Shown in pieces: positions 33,517 through 42,129 of a stretch of 55,336 nt of DNA. Below the pieces are notes generated by a model. It saw only the letters and a program-made list of their open reading frames with translations, was not told the origin of the DNA and did not search any database. Made by a program: the position numbers and the translations under genes. Each line of letters begins with the position of its first letter. Within the stretch, counting starts at the first letter, position 1. Origin of the DNA: Candidatus Kuenenia hertensis (GTDB lineage: Bacteria > Planctomycetota > Brocadiia > Brocadiales > Brocadiaceae); assembly GCA_021646465.1 (NCBI GenBank), contig SOET01000030.1, positions 1 to 55,336 of the forward strand, read 5' to 3'.

Positions 33517-34773
33517 ATGAAATTAAATATAAGTGACAGCAAAACCTTACAAAACAAGTTCGCATATATCACAAATAAAAACCCGAATCCGGTATTGCAA
33601 GTAACAAAGGAAGGCGTCATAACATTTGCCAATAAAGCAGGATTATGGTTTTTAAATTTCTGGAATAAACAAGTAAATGAATATGTTCCCGCACAATGGA
33701 ACAAAGTGATTGCCGACGCATTCAATACCGATTCAAACAGGGTAGTGGAAACGGTATACGGAAACACTGTATTCGCATTAACTTTTGTGCCGGTTACCGA
33801 AGAAGGATATATAAACATTTATATAATTGATATCACAGAGCAGAAACATTTGCAGGAGAAAGCGGCACAATTAGAAAAATTAAATATCTTAAGCATGATG
33901 TCGTCAGAAATAGCACATGAAATCAATACCCCAATAGGCGCATTCAGCTTATGTGCCCAGGAAAGTATGAAATATTTTAATAAGATTGCCATGGCGCTCA
34001 ACCACTTGGAAACACAGATTGATGCCATTTCCGGCAATCTGGATAAATTACGTACACTTATGAGCGCAAACGGCGAAAGTATGACGTATGAGGAGGTATT
34101 GACTCAATGCATGAACAATTTGGATACCTGTGAAAAAGAATTGAAAAAGGAACAACTATCCCTGCGGAACAGTGAATCGCATTTGGGCGAGTATTTAAAA
34201 AATTCTATAAGGGAATCTATTAATTGTAAAGAAGCCGTTAATAATCTGCTGAATTTCGCAAATCAAATAGTACTGTGCAAGAGAAATTATAATGTAAATT
34301 GTCTAATAACAGACGCAATCGTTTCAATATACAGAATGTTTAACGAAAACAAAATCGATATCATCTTTAATCTCTCAGACAACCTTCCCAATGTTTTAAT
34401 AGATATCTGCAAAATGGAATTGGTTTTCGTGAATATATTTTATAATTCTATCTACGCTATAAATGCATTGACAAAAGATCAGGCACGCACTAATAATCTT
34501 ATAAACGGTACAATAACTGTAGGAACGAGTATGGGCAAAAACAAAGACGAGATTGAAATATCAATAAAAGATACCGGAGCGTGTGTTCATAAAAACAATT
34601 TGAAAAAAATATTCACCCCCTTTTTTACCCAAAAAACGGAAAATGAAAGGCCTGTTATTGGTTTAGGTATTGCAAATAAAATCGTCAGGATGCATAATGG
34701 AACGATCAAAGTGGAAAGCGAGAAAGAAACAGGAACAACATTCAGAATATCTTTGCCTTTAAAAGAAACTTGA
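33517..34773 (+). CDS. Cytoplasmic PAS-type sensor histidine kinase
   Basis: I choose ATG 33517 (MKLNISDS), preceded by AAGGGGATAG; the ATG at 33493 lacks a binding site. The 418-residue protein has no membrane helix. A PAS-like domain occupies about 10-110, ending IDITEQK, and the phospho-acceptor is H134 (SEIAHEINTPIGAF). An inserted coiled region (about 165-235) lies between the phospho-acceptor helix and the ATPase. The ATP-binding domain has ELVFVNIFYNSIYAINAL as N box, DTGACVHKNN in place of DTGxGI, and VIGLGIANKIV. The missing second glycine of the G1 box is unusual. It precedes the sigma-54 activator gene and is probably its partner. Confidence 0.88.
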   Translation: MKLNISDSKTLQNKFAYITNKNPNPVLQVTKEGVITFANKAGLWFLNFWNKQVNEYVPAQWNKVIADAFNTDSNRVVETVYGNTVFALTFVPVTEEGYINIYIIDITEQKHLQEKAAQLEKLNILSMMSSEIAHEINTPIGAFSLCAQESMKYFNKIAMALNHLETQIDAISGNLDKLRTLMSANGESMTYEEVLTQCMNNLDTCEKELKKEQLSLRNSESHLGEYLKNSIRESINCKEAVNNLLNFANQIVLCKRNYNVNCLITDAIVSIYRMFNENKIDIIFNLSDNLPNVLIDICKMELVFVNIFYNSIYAINALTKDQARTNNLINGTITVGTSMGKNKDEIEISIKDTGACVHKNNLKKIFTPFFTQKTENERPVIGLGIANKIVRMHNGTIKVESEKETGTTFRISLPLKET

Positions 34774-35056
34774 ATCAGAAATACTGTAATTATTATAGCG
34801 TAATTCAATTTCGTATGTTAATATTTTGTCTATTGCCTTTAACCTCCTGAAAAGTTCTGCAGCGAAAGGCAGCATATTTTTCAAATACCGGAGCGCCCGG
34901 AACATTAAAAAACTATGACCCGAAGTAATGCACAATCTTATCTTCATTTGACCATATAACCTTCTCCACACAAGACGAGCAGTTTGGTATCAAATTTGCG
35001 AATAGTCTCTTTGGTTTATTGTGAACAATTTATTGCTTTATAACAGGTAAAAGACT

Positions 35057-36436
35057 ATGGATAAAATAAAAGTTTTGATTATAGAAGATGAGGAAATTTA
35101 TCGGAAAATATTGCGCAATACTTTGAAAGAACACGGCATGGATGTTCACGCTGCTGAATCGGGAGAGGAGGCGTGGGAACTCATTAAACAGCACAGATTT
35201 CCGGTGATTATATCCGATATCAGACTTTCCGGAAAGATCAGCGGGATGGATATATTGAAGGATGCGAAAGAATTGTATGACCCCTCGATATTAATGATCA
35301 CTGCTTTTGGTGAAATAGAAATGGCTGTTGAGGCAATGAGATTAGGAGCCTTTCATTTTATCACCAAGCCTTTTGAAGTCGAAGATATTCTGAAAAATAT
35401 CGACCGCATGATATTACAGCAAAAGATTATATCCGACCAATTGCAGCCTTCCAGTCTTGAGGAGTTAAGCAGAAATTCCGGCATTGTCGGCAACTCAAGG
35501 AAAATGTGCAACCTGATGAATATCGCGTTAAAGGCGGCGCGCAGCGATGCGACCGTATTAATCACCGGAGAAAGCGGCACAGGGAAAGAACTTATCGCCA
35601 AGGCGATTTACCTGAACAGCAGCAGAAAAGACAAAGAATTTGTAGCGATAAACTGCGCTACTTTGTCAGATGAATTTCTGGAAAGTGCCCTGTTCGGCCA
35701 TGTGAAAGGTTCCTACACGGGAGCCATTAAAGACAAGGTGGGATTATTTGAAAAAGCAGATGGCGGAACGCTCTTCATGGATGAAGTGGGCGATATTTCA
35801 AAATCGATTCAGGCAAAAATATTGCGTGTGTTGCAGGAAGGCGAATACATCCCCCTGGGAAGTACCGAGACGAAGAAAGCGAACGTGCGTATTATCGCCG
35901 CAACAAACAAGAATTTGTTAGAATCAGTAGATAACGGCGAATTTCGCGAAGATTTGTATTATCGCCTGAATGTAATAAACATAATGATGCCGCCGTTGCG
36001 GGATAGGAAATCGGATATCCCACTTCTGATCAACCATTTTATTAAAAAGTTCAATGCCAAATTACAAAAAAAAGTTACAAGGATTTCTCCTGAAATAGAG
36101 GATATTCTGATGGACTATGATTGGCCGGGGAATATTCGCGAACTGGAAAATGTGATAGAAAGGGCAATGGTGTTGTGTTCCGGCAACAAGATATCAAAGA
36201 AACACCTGCCGGGAAGTATTGTGCCCAGAAAAGGCGACATCCCCCCTATTACATTAACACCGGGCACCTCCTGGAAGGATGCGGAAAAAGAACTTATCAT
36301 AAAAACCCTTCAGTTAACAAAAGGCAACAAGCAGGAAGCCGCAAAAATGCTGGGGATATCTCTGAGAAAAATTGAGTACCGGGTAAAAGAATGGGGTATC
36401 ACCAGTAGTCAAAAAACAAATAGTAATTGCAATTAA
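35057..36436 (+). CDS. Sigma-54-dependent NtrC-family response regulator
   Basis: This 459-residue activator has a receiver domain (D54 in ISDIRLSGK, ITAFG, TKPF), an AAA+ domain at about 142-370 and a Fis-type helix-turn-helix at about 423-447 (NKQEAAKMLGISLRKIEYRVKEWG). Walker A is GESGTGKE (171-178), Walker B is GGTLFMDEVGD, and the arginine region is REDLYYRLNV. The sigma-54 contact loop reads GSYTGA (219-224) instead of GAFTGA. The receiver has a short insertion after RLSG. It lies 280 bases after the soluble kinase gene and 950 bases before the polysaccharide locus, which carries a candidate sigma-54 promoter. Control of that locus is inferred from position. Confidence 0.93.
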   Translation: MDKIKVLIIEDEEIYRKILRNTLKEHGMDVHAAESGEEAWELIKQHRFPVIISDIRLSGKISGMDILKDAKELYDPSILMITAFGEIEMAVEAMRLGAFHFITKPFEVEDILKNIDRMILQQKIISDQLQPSSLEELSRNSGIVGNSRKMCNLMNIALKAARSDATVLITGESGTGKELIAKAIYLNSSRKDKEFVAINCATLSDEFLESALFGHVKGSYTGAIKDKVGLFEKADGGTLFMDEVGDISKSIQAKILRVLQEGEYIPLGSTETKKANVRIIAATNKNLLESVDNGEFREDLYYRLNVINIMMPPLRDRKSDIPLLINHFIKKFNAKLQKKVTRISPEIEDILMDYDWPGNIRELENVIERAMVLCSGNKISKKHLPGSIVPRKGDIPPITLTPGTSWKDAEKELIIKTLQLTKGNKQEAAKMLGISLRKIEYRVKEWGITSSQKTNSNCN

Positions 36437-36505
36437 GTTCTCTGCTAAACACCTCCGGAACTCCCCCTTAATCCCCCTCATTGATCTTATCATTACCCAC
36501 AAATT

Positions 36506-36640
36506 CTACTGGACAAATCTCGGTGGAGATAATGAGTGAGGGGTAGGTTCATTAACAAATACTTTCCACATAGCGGTCATATCATCAAGCCGTTGTATCC
36601 CAAGCCAAAGGGGAGCATTCCCAAATTTTTGCAAAATCCC
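36506..36640 (-). pseudogene. C-terminal remnant of an IS4-like transposase
   Basis: On the minus strand an open stretch reads KFGNAPLWLGIQRLDDMTAMW and continues KVFVNEPTP before a TAG stop. The motif LWxGxQRLxDxxxMW is characteristic of the C terminus of IS4-type DDE transposases. The upstream part is missing and is replaced by a poly-C tract and the ~130-bp dispersed element. Only the last 45 or so codons survive. Confidence 0.55.
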
Positions 36641-36771
36641 CCCCCCGGCGGGTTCAGGTCTGTGACCTGAACCCCACGTTTCATGCGTGGTAATTTAGCC
36701 ATGAAATGTATATATCGCTATTAATCACATAAACTATTGGGTTCAAATTACAAATCTGAACCCGCAAGGGG
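36638..36771. repeat. Dispersed ~130-bp hairpin element (copy B, reverse orientation)
   Basis: Read on the minus strand it contains GGGTTCAGATTTG...TTTGAACCC, GATTAATAGCGATATATACA, CATGGCTAAATTACCACG, CATGAAACGTGG and GGGTTCAGGTCAC...CTGAACCC. Three hairpins follow one another. Copy C at 52043-52142 and the split copy A share the same order. Confidence 0.8.
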
Positions 36772-37385
36772 CTGAATAAATAAATTAATACAAAAAAATC
36801 TATTGCCTTGCTCTACATGCAAAACGTCCATTTCCATATAATCAATCCATTAAAATAAACGTGCATTGCAACAGGCTGTTTTTCCTTATCTTCAATACTT
36901 TGATTTTAATTCTGCAAATTTTGCGTAGGGAAACCATGCCCTTTTTTGTTTACCACAAACATTCGAATCATTAACTTAAACAAGTACATTGCAATTACTT
37001 AGATTAAATACAAGAAAACGGTTTTTAATAATATGAGACAAAACAGCAAACTCACAATTTTAACACAATCTGCAAACAGCAGGGTTTTCAGTAACGTAAA
37101 TAGTTACACGGCATCGGATATATCTTCGCAAATTTTGCAGAAGAAACCTTATTCGAAAACATTTCACTTTAGCCCTTTTTATCCAAAAGATTATTGTTTT
37201 TTATTTTCAAATTGGTTTTATCCACTTTTGTTTTAAACAGTTAGTAATAAAACAGAATATCTGAGACAGGCACTTTGGTCTTTGCTTTGCTATTTATCAA
37301 CCGCAAGATACCTGATCAACACATGAGTATGGTTAATGAATTTTTTTGAACGTAACTAATAGTAACAAATTTAAAAGGGGGTATT
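36772..37385. other. Long upstream region of the polysaccharide locus
   Basis: No convincing gene is seen; the small frame at 37033-37236 lacks a binding site and any recognisable feature. The near-palindrome GCAAATTTTGC occurs at 36914-36924 and again at 37128-37138. GTAAC-N7-GTTAC is at 37091-37107. A GG-N10-GC sigma-54-like element is at 37276-37291. AAAGGGGG at 37372-37379 is the binding site of the epimerase gene. Confidence 0.5.
37276..37291 (+). promoter_or_regulatory. Candidate sigma-54 (-24/-12) promoter
   Basis: TGG at 37276-37278 and TTGCT at 37287-37291 give the invariant GG-N10-GC arrangement with a good -12 element. The -24 element matches only TGG of TGGCAC. It lies about 95 bases before the epimerase start and downstream of a gene for a sigma-54 activator. 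Confidence 0.35.
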
Positions 37386-38348
37386 ATGAAAGTACTCGTA
37401 ACAGGCGGGGCGGGATTTATTGGCTCTCATCTAGTAGATCAATTAATCGAACATGGACATCGTGTTGCAGTAGTAGATGACCTTTCAACGGGGAAAGAAG
37501 AAAACATCAATAGAAAAGCGGAGTTTTTCAACATTAATATCTGTGACATGAAAAGCCTGGAAGAGGTTTTTAATAAGACAAAACCCGATATAGTAAATCA
37601 CCATGCCGCACATGCAAACGTTCGGAAATCAGTAGAAATGCCTGTTTATGATGCGAATATAAATATTTTGGGATCTTTGAATCTCTGCCAGTTATCAAAA
37701 AAATATCAAATTAAAAAATTTATTTATGCATCTACAGGGGGCGCTGTCTATGGAGAGCCAAAAGACTTACCTGCAAATGAAACTACCCCTCCCGAACCCC
37801 TTTCGCAATACGGAGTAAGTAAGCATACGGTAGAACATTATTTGTATGTTTTCTATAAATTATACAACCTGAACTTTACCATTTTAAGATATCCCAATGT
37901 ATACGGACCACGGCAGTCCCCACATGGAGAAGCGGGAGTTGTCGCAATCTTCAGCGAACAGATGTTACGGAATAAACAACCCACCATTTTTGGCGACGGT
38001 TCAAAGACAAGAGATTACGTTTATGTTGATGATATAGTGAAAGCAAATCTTGCGGTTTTGGATAACAACGTAGGTAACGGAGAAATCTATAATCTTGGAT
38101 GGGGAAAGGAAATTTCTGATATTGAGGTATTCCTGGCTGTAAGACGGGCATTAAATTCACGACTGGAACCTATCATGGGCCAGAAACGACACGGAGAGGT
38201 TGATCACATCAGCCTGGACAATTCGAAGGTAAAGAAGGAGATCAAGTGGACGCCAAAAGTTACTTTTGAAGAAGGCATCAAGAAAGCAACCAAATATTAT
38301 AAAAAATTTGTAACCGCTGAAAAATTATACGAGACGGTAAAAGTCTAA
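37386..38348 (+). CDS. NAD-dependent nucleotide-sugar epimerase/dehydratase
   Basis: The 320-residue protein starts MKVLVTGGAGFIGSHLVD, with a GxxGxxG NAD-binding loop. It carries VDDLSTG, STGGAVYGE and the catalytic YGVSK (Y-x-x-x-K) of extended short-chain dehydrogenases. Further matches (NVYGPRQSP, EAGVVAIF, DGSKTRDYVYVDDIV, GEIYNLGWG) point to the UDP-glucose 4-epimerase-like group. The ribosome-binding site AAAGGGGG is strong. It opens the polysaccharide locus and would supply an activated sugar, probably a galactose or uronic-acid derivative; the exact substrate cannot be read from sequence. Confidence 0.93.
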   Translation: MKVLVTGGAGFIGSHLVDQLIEHGHRVAVVDDLSTGKEENINRKAEFFNINICDMKSLEEVFNKTKPDIVNHHAAHANVRKSVEMPVYDANINILGSLNLCQLSKKYQIKKFIYASTGGAVYGEPKDLPANETTPPEPLSQYGVSKHTVEHYLYVFYKLYNLNFTILRYPNVYGPRQSPHGEAGVVAIFSEQMLRNKQPTIFGDGSKTRDYVYVDDIVKANLAVLDNNVGNGEIYNLGWGKEISDIEVFLAVRRALNSRLEPIMGQKRHGEVDHISLDNSKVKKEIKWTPKVTFEEGIKKATKYYKKFVTAEKLYETVKV

Positions 38349-38401
38349 AGGTAACATCATTAAATTAAACTTATTAATCATACTATAAATATTTTTTATC
38401 C

Positions 38402-39970
38402 ATGTTAACAAAACAACCTCCATTGAAGACACCACAACAAGCGATATCAGAAGATACGGCAAAAGATGTAAAAAAATTTGCAAAAGGTGCAAGTTTCAGT
38501 TTTATTGGCAGTGTAATTGGAAGGGTTATTTGGTTTATATCGCAGGTCATAACAGCCCGCTTTCTCGGCACAGAAGTATTTGGGTTGTTCATTCTCGGAC
38601 TTCTCGTTGTAAAAATCTCAAGCCAGATCGCACGAACAGGCCTCAATGCAGGTGCACTTCGTTTTGTCTCCATGTATCGAAATGAAGATATTAAAAGGAC
38701 AAAAGGTGTTTTAATCAATTCCTTTTCAATCTCTTTTTTCAATGGTATATTGCTTGGCGCCATCACATATTTTTCCTCCGATTTTATTTCAGAATCAATA
38801 TTCCATAAACCTCACTTGTCAGAAATAGCAAAAACATTTGCCTTTTCCATTCCGTTTCTTTCTACTTTACACGTCGTAGCATTTGCATCAAGGGGTTTTC
38901 AGACAACAAAATACTCAGTATATATAGTTGAAATTATTCAACCTTCCTTAAATTTATTACTCATAATCGCCGCTATTTATCTTGATTTTGGCATCCTGGG
39001 CATTATTTGCGCATATATAGTATCGCATGGAATAGCTCTTTTAGCCGGGTATTATTTTATTGCGAAACAATTTCCTGAAATAAAATCAAAAACAATCAAA
39101 CCTGTTTATGAAGTAAGAAAACTCTTAAACTATTCCTCGCCTCTCTTATTGAGCGGATTTTTAATGTTCCTGCTATCATGGGTTGATACTCTCATGTTAG
39201 GATTTATGAGGACATCAGCTGACGTAGGTATTTACCGGGCAGCATCCCAAATACCCATATTTCTTCTTTTGGTATCAAGGGCCTCCAATTCAATATATGC
39301 CCCTGCCATTGCCGAATTGTATTATCAGGATAAAAAGGATAGACTGCAGAATCTTTTAAAAACTTCCACACGTTGGATATTTTTCTTTACCCTTCCATTA
39401 ACATTAATACTTATTTTTTCTCCAAAAGAGATATTGTCAGTCTTCGGGAAAGAATACACGGAAGCAGGCTCATTGGTTTTAATAATTCTTGCTTTGTCGC
39501 AGTTTGTCAATTGTGTAACAGGAGGCGTTGGAATGAATCTTTCCATCTGCGGGAAACAAAATCTCGAATTGTTTAACAATATTGCTATGTTTGTCGTGAA
39601 TGTAATACTCAATTATTTTCTTATTTCAACTTATGGCGCTGTCGGTGCAGCATTTGCGACCGCTATTTCTATTGCATCCATTAATATAATCCGGCTTTTT
39701 CAGGTATACATTGTTTTTAAAATACACCCTTATAACGCCAGTTATATAGCAGGAATTATCAGTGGAATAATTACCTTTTTTCTTCTCTATTATTATGGGC
39801 ACCATCTGCCGTATAAATCTTATGCAACAAGCCTTGCAGCAAAAAGCCTCGGGGTAGGGCTTGTTTTTGCCATCACTTTTCTTATTACCGGCCTTAAAGA
39901 GGAAGACAAAGTTTTGTTTTCTTCAATAAAAAATAAATTCAAACTAAAATCATCTCTAGTAAAAGCATAA
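38402..39970 (+). CDS. Wzx-like polysaccharide flippase
   Basis: This 522-residue membrane protein has about 14 hydrophobic helices after a polar N terminus of about 25 residues. The opening segment (FAKGASFSFIGSVIGRVIWFISQVITARFLGTEVFGLFIL) and the helix pattern match the polysaccharide-transport members of the MOP/MVF superfamily. Such flippases move undecaprenyl-linked repeat units across the inner membrane for polymerisation. The stop codon shares one base with the start of the next gene (39970). A ligase-like polymerase gene lies at 43146-44573, so a Wzx/Wzy-type route is likely. No chain-length regulator gene is seen. Confidence 0.9.
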   Translation: MLTKQPPLKTPQQAISEDTAKDVKKFAKGASFSFIGSVIGRVIWFISQVITARFLGTEVFGLFILGLLVVKISSQIARTGLNAGALRFVSMYRNEDIKRTKGVLINSFSISFFNGILLGAITYFSSDFISESIFHKPHLSEIAKTFAFSIPFLSTLHVVAFASRGFQTTKYSVYIVEIIQPSLNLLLIIAAIYLDFGILGIICAYIVSHGIALLAGYYFIAKQFPEIKSKTIKPVYEVRKLLNYSSPLLLSGFLMFLLSWVDTLMLGFMRTSADVGIYRAASQIPIFLLLVSRASNSIYAPAIAELYYQDKKDRLQNLLKTSTRWIFFFTLPLTLILIFSPKEILSVFGKEYTEAGSLVLIILALSQFVNCVTGGVGMNLSICGKQNLELFNNIAMFVVNVILNYFLISTYGAVGAAFATAISIASINIIRLFQVYIVFKIHPYNASYIAGIISGIITFFLLYYYGHHLPYKSYATSLAAKSLGVGLVFAITFLITGLKEEDKVLFSSIKNKFKLKSSLVKA

Positions 39971-40941
39971 TGTATAAAATAATATTTACCAAAAAAGTCT
40001 TTATTATTGGCGGTACAATGAAAGCCGCAACAACATCTGTTTTCATGTATTTAAATGCACATCCTCAAATATGTGGTTCTTCCGTTAAGGAGACTACATT
40101 TTTTGGTGATCAATTTACAGGCAATTGGGATATCGACATCAATAAGTATTCAAGCTACTTTAAAAAATGTTCTTCTGATGTTGATTATATAATGGAAGCC
40201 TCAACTGGGTATCTTCATAACGGAATAAAAGTTGCGCAGAGAATACATTCTATGCTACCAGATGTAAAATTGTTATTCATATTAAGAGAACCTGTAGACC
40301 GGCTTTATTCTTATTACAATCATATGATAAGTAAACTAGTTAAAGATTTTGATAGAACTGTTTCTTTCAATGAATATGTCGAAAAATGCTTTGAATATTC
40401 AAATAACGGAATAAATAGCGTGCAATCCAAACTAAACCATATGCACTATGCAGCTTTACAATATGGCAGATACGCTAACTACATAAATGAATATCTCCAA
40501 ATTTTCCCCCGTGAACAAATAAAGATTATGTTTTATGAAAATTTAGAAACTAATCCTAAAAAATTCATGCACCAATTATGCAATTTTCTGGGGATTAACG
40601 CTCATTTATATGATAATTACGAATTTACAAGGGCAAATGAAACGTTCGATTCAAAAATAAAAATTATTCATAAGGCGGCATTATACATTAATAAAAAATT
40701 AGAGCCGTATTTGCGCAACAATCAGTCGATAAAAAATAAAATCACTAATGCTTACAAATATATTAATAAAAATAATGCATGTGTAATACCTATGTCAGAA
40801 TCAACAAAATTGCTGTTACAAAAATATTATGAAAAGAGCAACAGTGAATTAGCGAGTATTGTTTCAACAAATGATCTTCCTGGTTGGGTAGATTTACAAA
40901 GGAAATATCCCTCTCATGAAGAGCACATAATGAATAAATAA
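39970..40941 (+). CDS. Sulfotransferase (PAPS-dependent, heparan-type)
   Basis: The 323-residue protein carries the 5'-phosphosulfate loop FIIGGTMKAATTSVFMYL near its N terminus and the 3'-phosphate motif LREPVDRLYSYYNHMI at about 108-123. Both are typical of Sulfotransfer_1/Sulfotransfer_3 enzymes acting on glycans. EASTGYLHNG and QYGRYANYINEYLQIFPREQIKIMFYE complete the family pattern. The reaction moves sulfate from PAPS to a hydroxyl or amine of the acceptor. The gene overlaps the flippase gene by one base, so they are co-translated and the acceptor is likely the lipid-linked or growing polysaccharide. Confidence 0.9.
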   Translation: MYKIIFTKKVFIIGGTMKAATTSVFMYLNAHPQICGSSVKETTFFGDQFTGNWDIDINKYSSYFKKCSSDVDYIMEASTGYLHNGIKVAQRIHSMLPDVKLLFILREPVDRLYSYYNHMISKLVKDFDRTVSFNEYVEKCFEYSNNGINSVQSKLNHMHYAALQYGRYANYINEYLQIFPREQIKIMFYENLETNPKKFMHQLCNFLGINAHLYDNYEFTRANETFDSKIKIIHKAALYINKKLEPYLRNNQSIKNKITNAYKYINKNNACVIPMSESTKLLLQKYYEKSNSELASIVSTNDLPGWVDLQRKYPSHEEHIMNK

Positions 40942-41069
40942 TGATATCATTATAATTATACAGCTTCCTTTCTGGTACATTTTACAAAAAACTTTTGGCA
41001 TTTATTAAGTTAGTTATTTAAAGCGGTTATTTGTATTTTACATTTTTGAACTTTTCCCCTTAAACCAAA

Positions 41070-42008
41070 ATGTCCAAGTATATATATATTTGTTCTGCAA
41101 ATTTTTCAGGCTCAACCTTGCTAGACCTTCTTATTGGTTCGCATTCCAGGATTGAATCATTAGGCGAGATTTCGCAACTACCAAAAGATCTGTCATTAAA
41201 TGCCTTATGTACTTGTGGCAAACAGGTTAAATCATGCTCTGTTTGGATTAAGGTTATAAATATCATGAGTGAAAAACTAGGAATAGACATTAATAAAAAT
41301 CCGTATTTTCTGAATTTGGGCAATATCAGAACACGAGTGAATACCGATGTGAATAACAACTCCACATTTTATACATTCAAAAGAAAGCTAAAATCTGCTT
41401 TTAGATATTCGGAATTAAGTTTTGGCGCCCCTTTTCTATCGTCCCTAATTACAGATGTGCATAAAGGCATTAAGAACAATTTTCTATTATATGAAGCGGT
41501 AATATCTGTTCTTGGTGCAGATGCTATTGTTGATTCGTCAAAGGATTATCTTAAGGCTGTAGATCTTTATAAAAATGCTCCTGAGAAGGTTAGGATTATT
41601 TTATTGATACGTGACGGACGAGCTGTGTTCTTTTCCGGGCTGAAGAGAAATTTTTCTTATAAAAAAAGCCTTAATTCTTGGAAAAATCTTTACACTCGAG
41701 CATTGCCATTAATAAGAAAACATGTTGCACCGGAACATGTGTTACAAATCAGATATGAGGATCTTGTAAATGATATACATTATGAACTAGCTAAAATATG
41801 TGAGTTTGTTGGATTTCACTTTGAAAAAGAAATGATTGATTTTACCAGAAAGACACATCACATTACTGCTGGAAATGACATTCGTTTTTGTAAATCTTCT
41901 GCTATACGAAAACCTGATATGTTATGGAAAGAAAAAATGACAAAAGAAGATTTAAAATATTTTGAGAAAAAAGCCGGCACACTTAATCAAGCATTTGGTT
42001 ATCACTGA
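41070..42008 (+). CDS. Sulfotransferase family protein, second
   Basis: The 312-residue product starts MSKYIYICSANFSGSTLLDLLIGSH, a phosphosulfate-binding loop of the S-x-RSGSTLL type. It then has CTCGKQVKSCSVW, probably a small metal or disulfide site, and LLIRDGRAVFFSGLKR, the 3'-phosphate-binding region. HVLQIRYEDLVNDI and MLWKEKMT close the family pattern. It differs strongly from the first sulfotransferase, so the two probably modify different positions. It sits 128 bases after the first gene, and no ribosome-binding site stands out. The PAPS-forming genes are not in the window. Confidence 0.85.
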   Translation: MSKYIYICSANFSGSTLLDLLIGSHSRIESLGEISQLPKDLSLNALCTCGKQVKSCSVWIKVINIMSEKLGIDINKNPYFLNLGNIRTRVNTDVNNNSTFYTFKRKLKSAFRYSELSFGAPFLSSLITDVHKGIKNNFLLYEAVISVLGADAIVDSSKDYLKAVDLYKNAPEKVRIILLIRDGRAVFFSGLKRNFSYKKSLNSWKNLYTRALPLIRKHVAPEHVLQIRYEDLVNDIHYELAKICEFVGFHFEKEMIDFTRKTHHITAGNDIRFCKSSAIRKPDMLWKEKMTKEDLKYFEKKAGTLNQAFGYH

Positions 42009-42129
42009 TCTCCCCAGATCACTATAAACTGTAAATTTATTATCATGAAAAACAATTATCCCGCTGGCCGGCTCAAATATTAAAACTATTTGAACCTACC
42101 AATTAGGAATTTTCGATGGAGTTTAATTT

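Noticed and set aside
34759-34971. Minus-strand frame of 70 codons with GTG start between the kinase and activator genes
   Set aside because: It reads somewhat like protein (GHSFLMFRALRYLKNMLPF), but it overlaps the kinase end, lacks a ribosome-binding site and matches nothing I recognise. It might be a relic, but I cannot support it.
37033-37236. 67-codon plus-strand frame before the epimerase gene
   Set aside because: There is no ribosome-binding site, the composition is unremarkable, and it spans the candidate operators, so it is probably non-coding.
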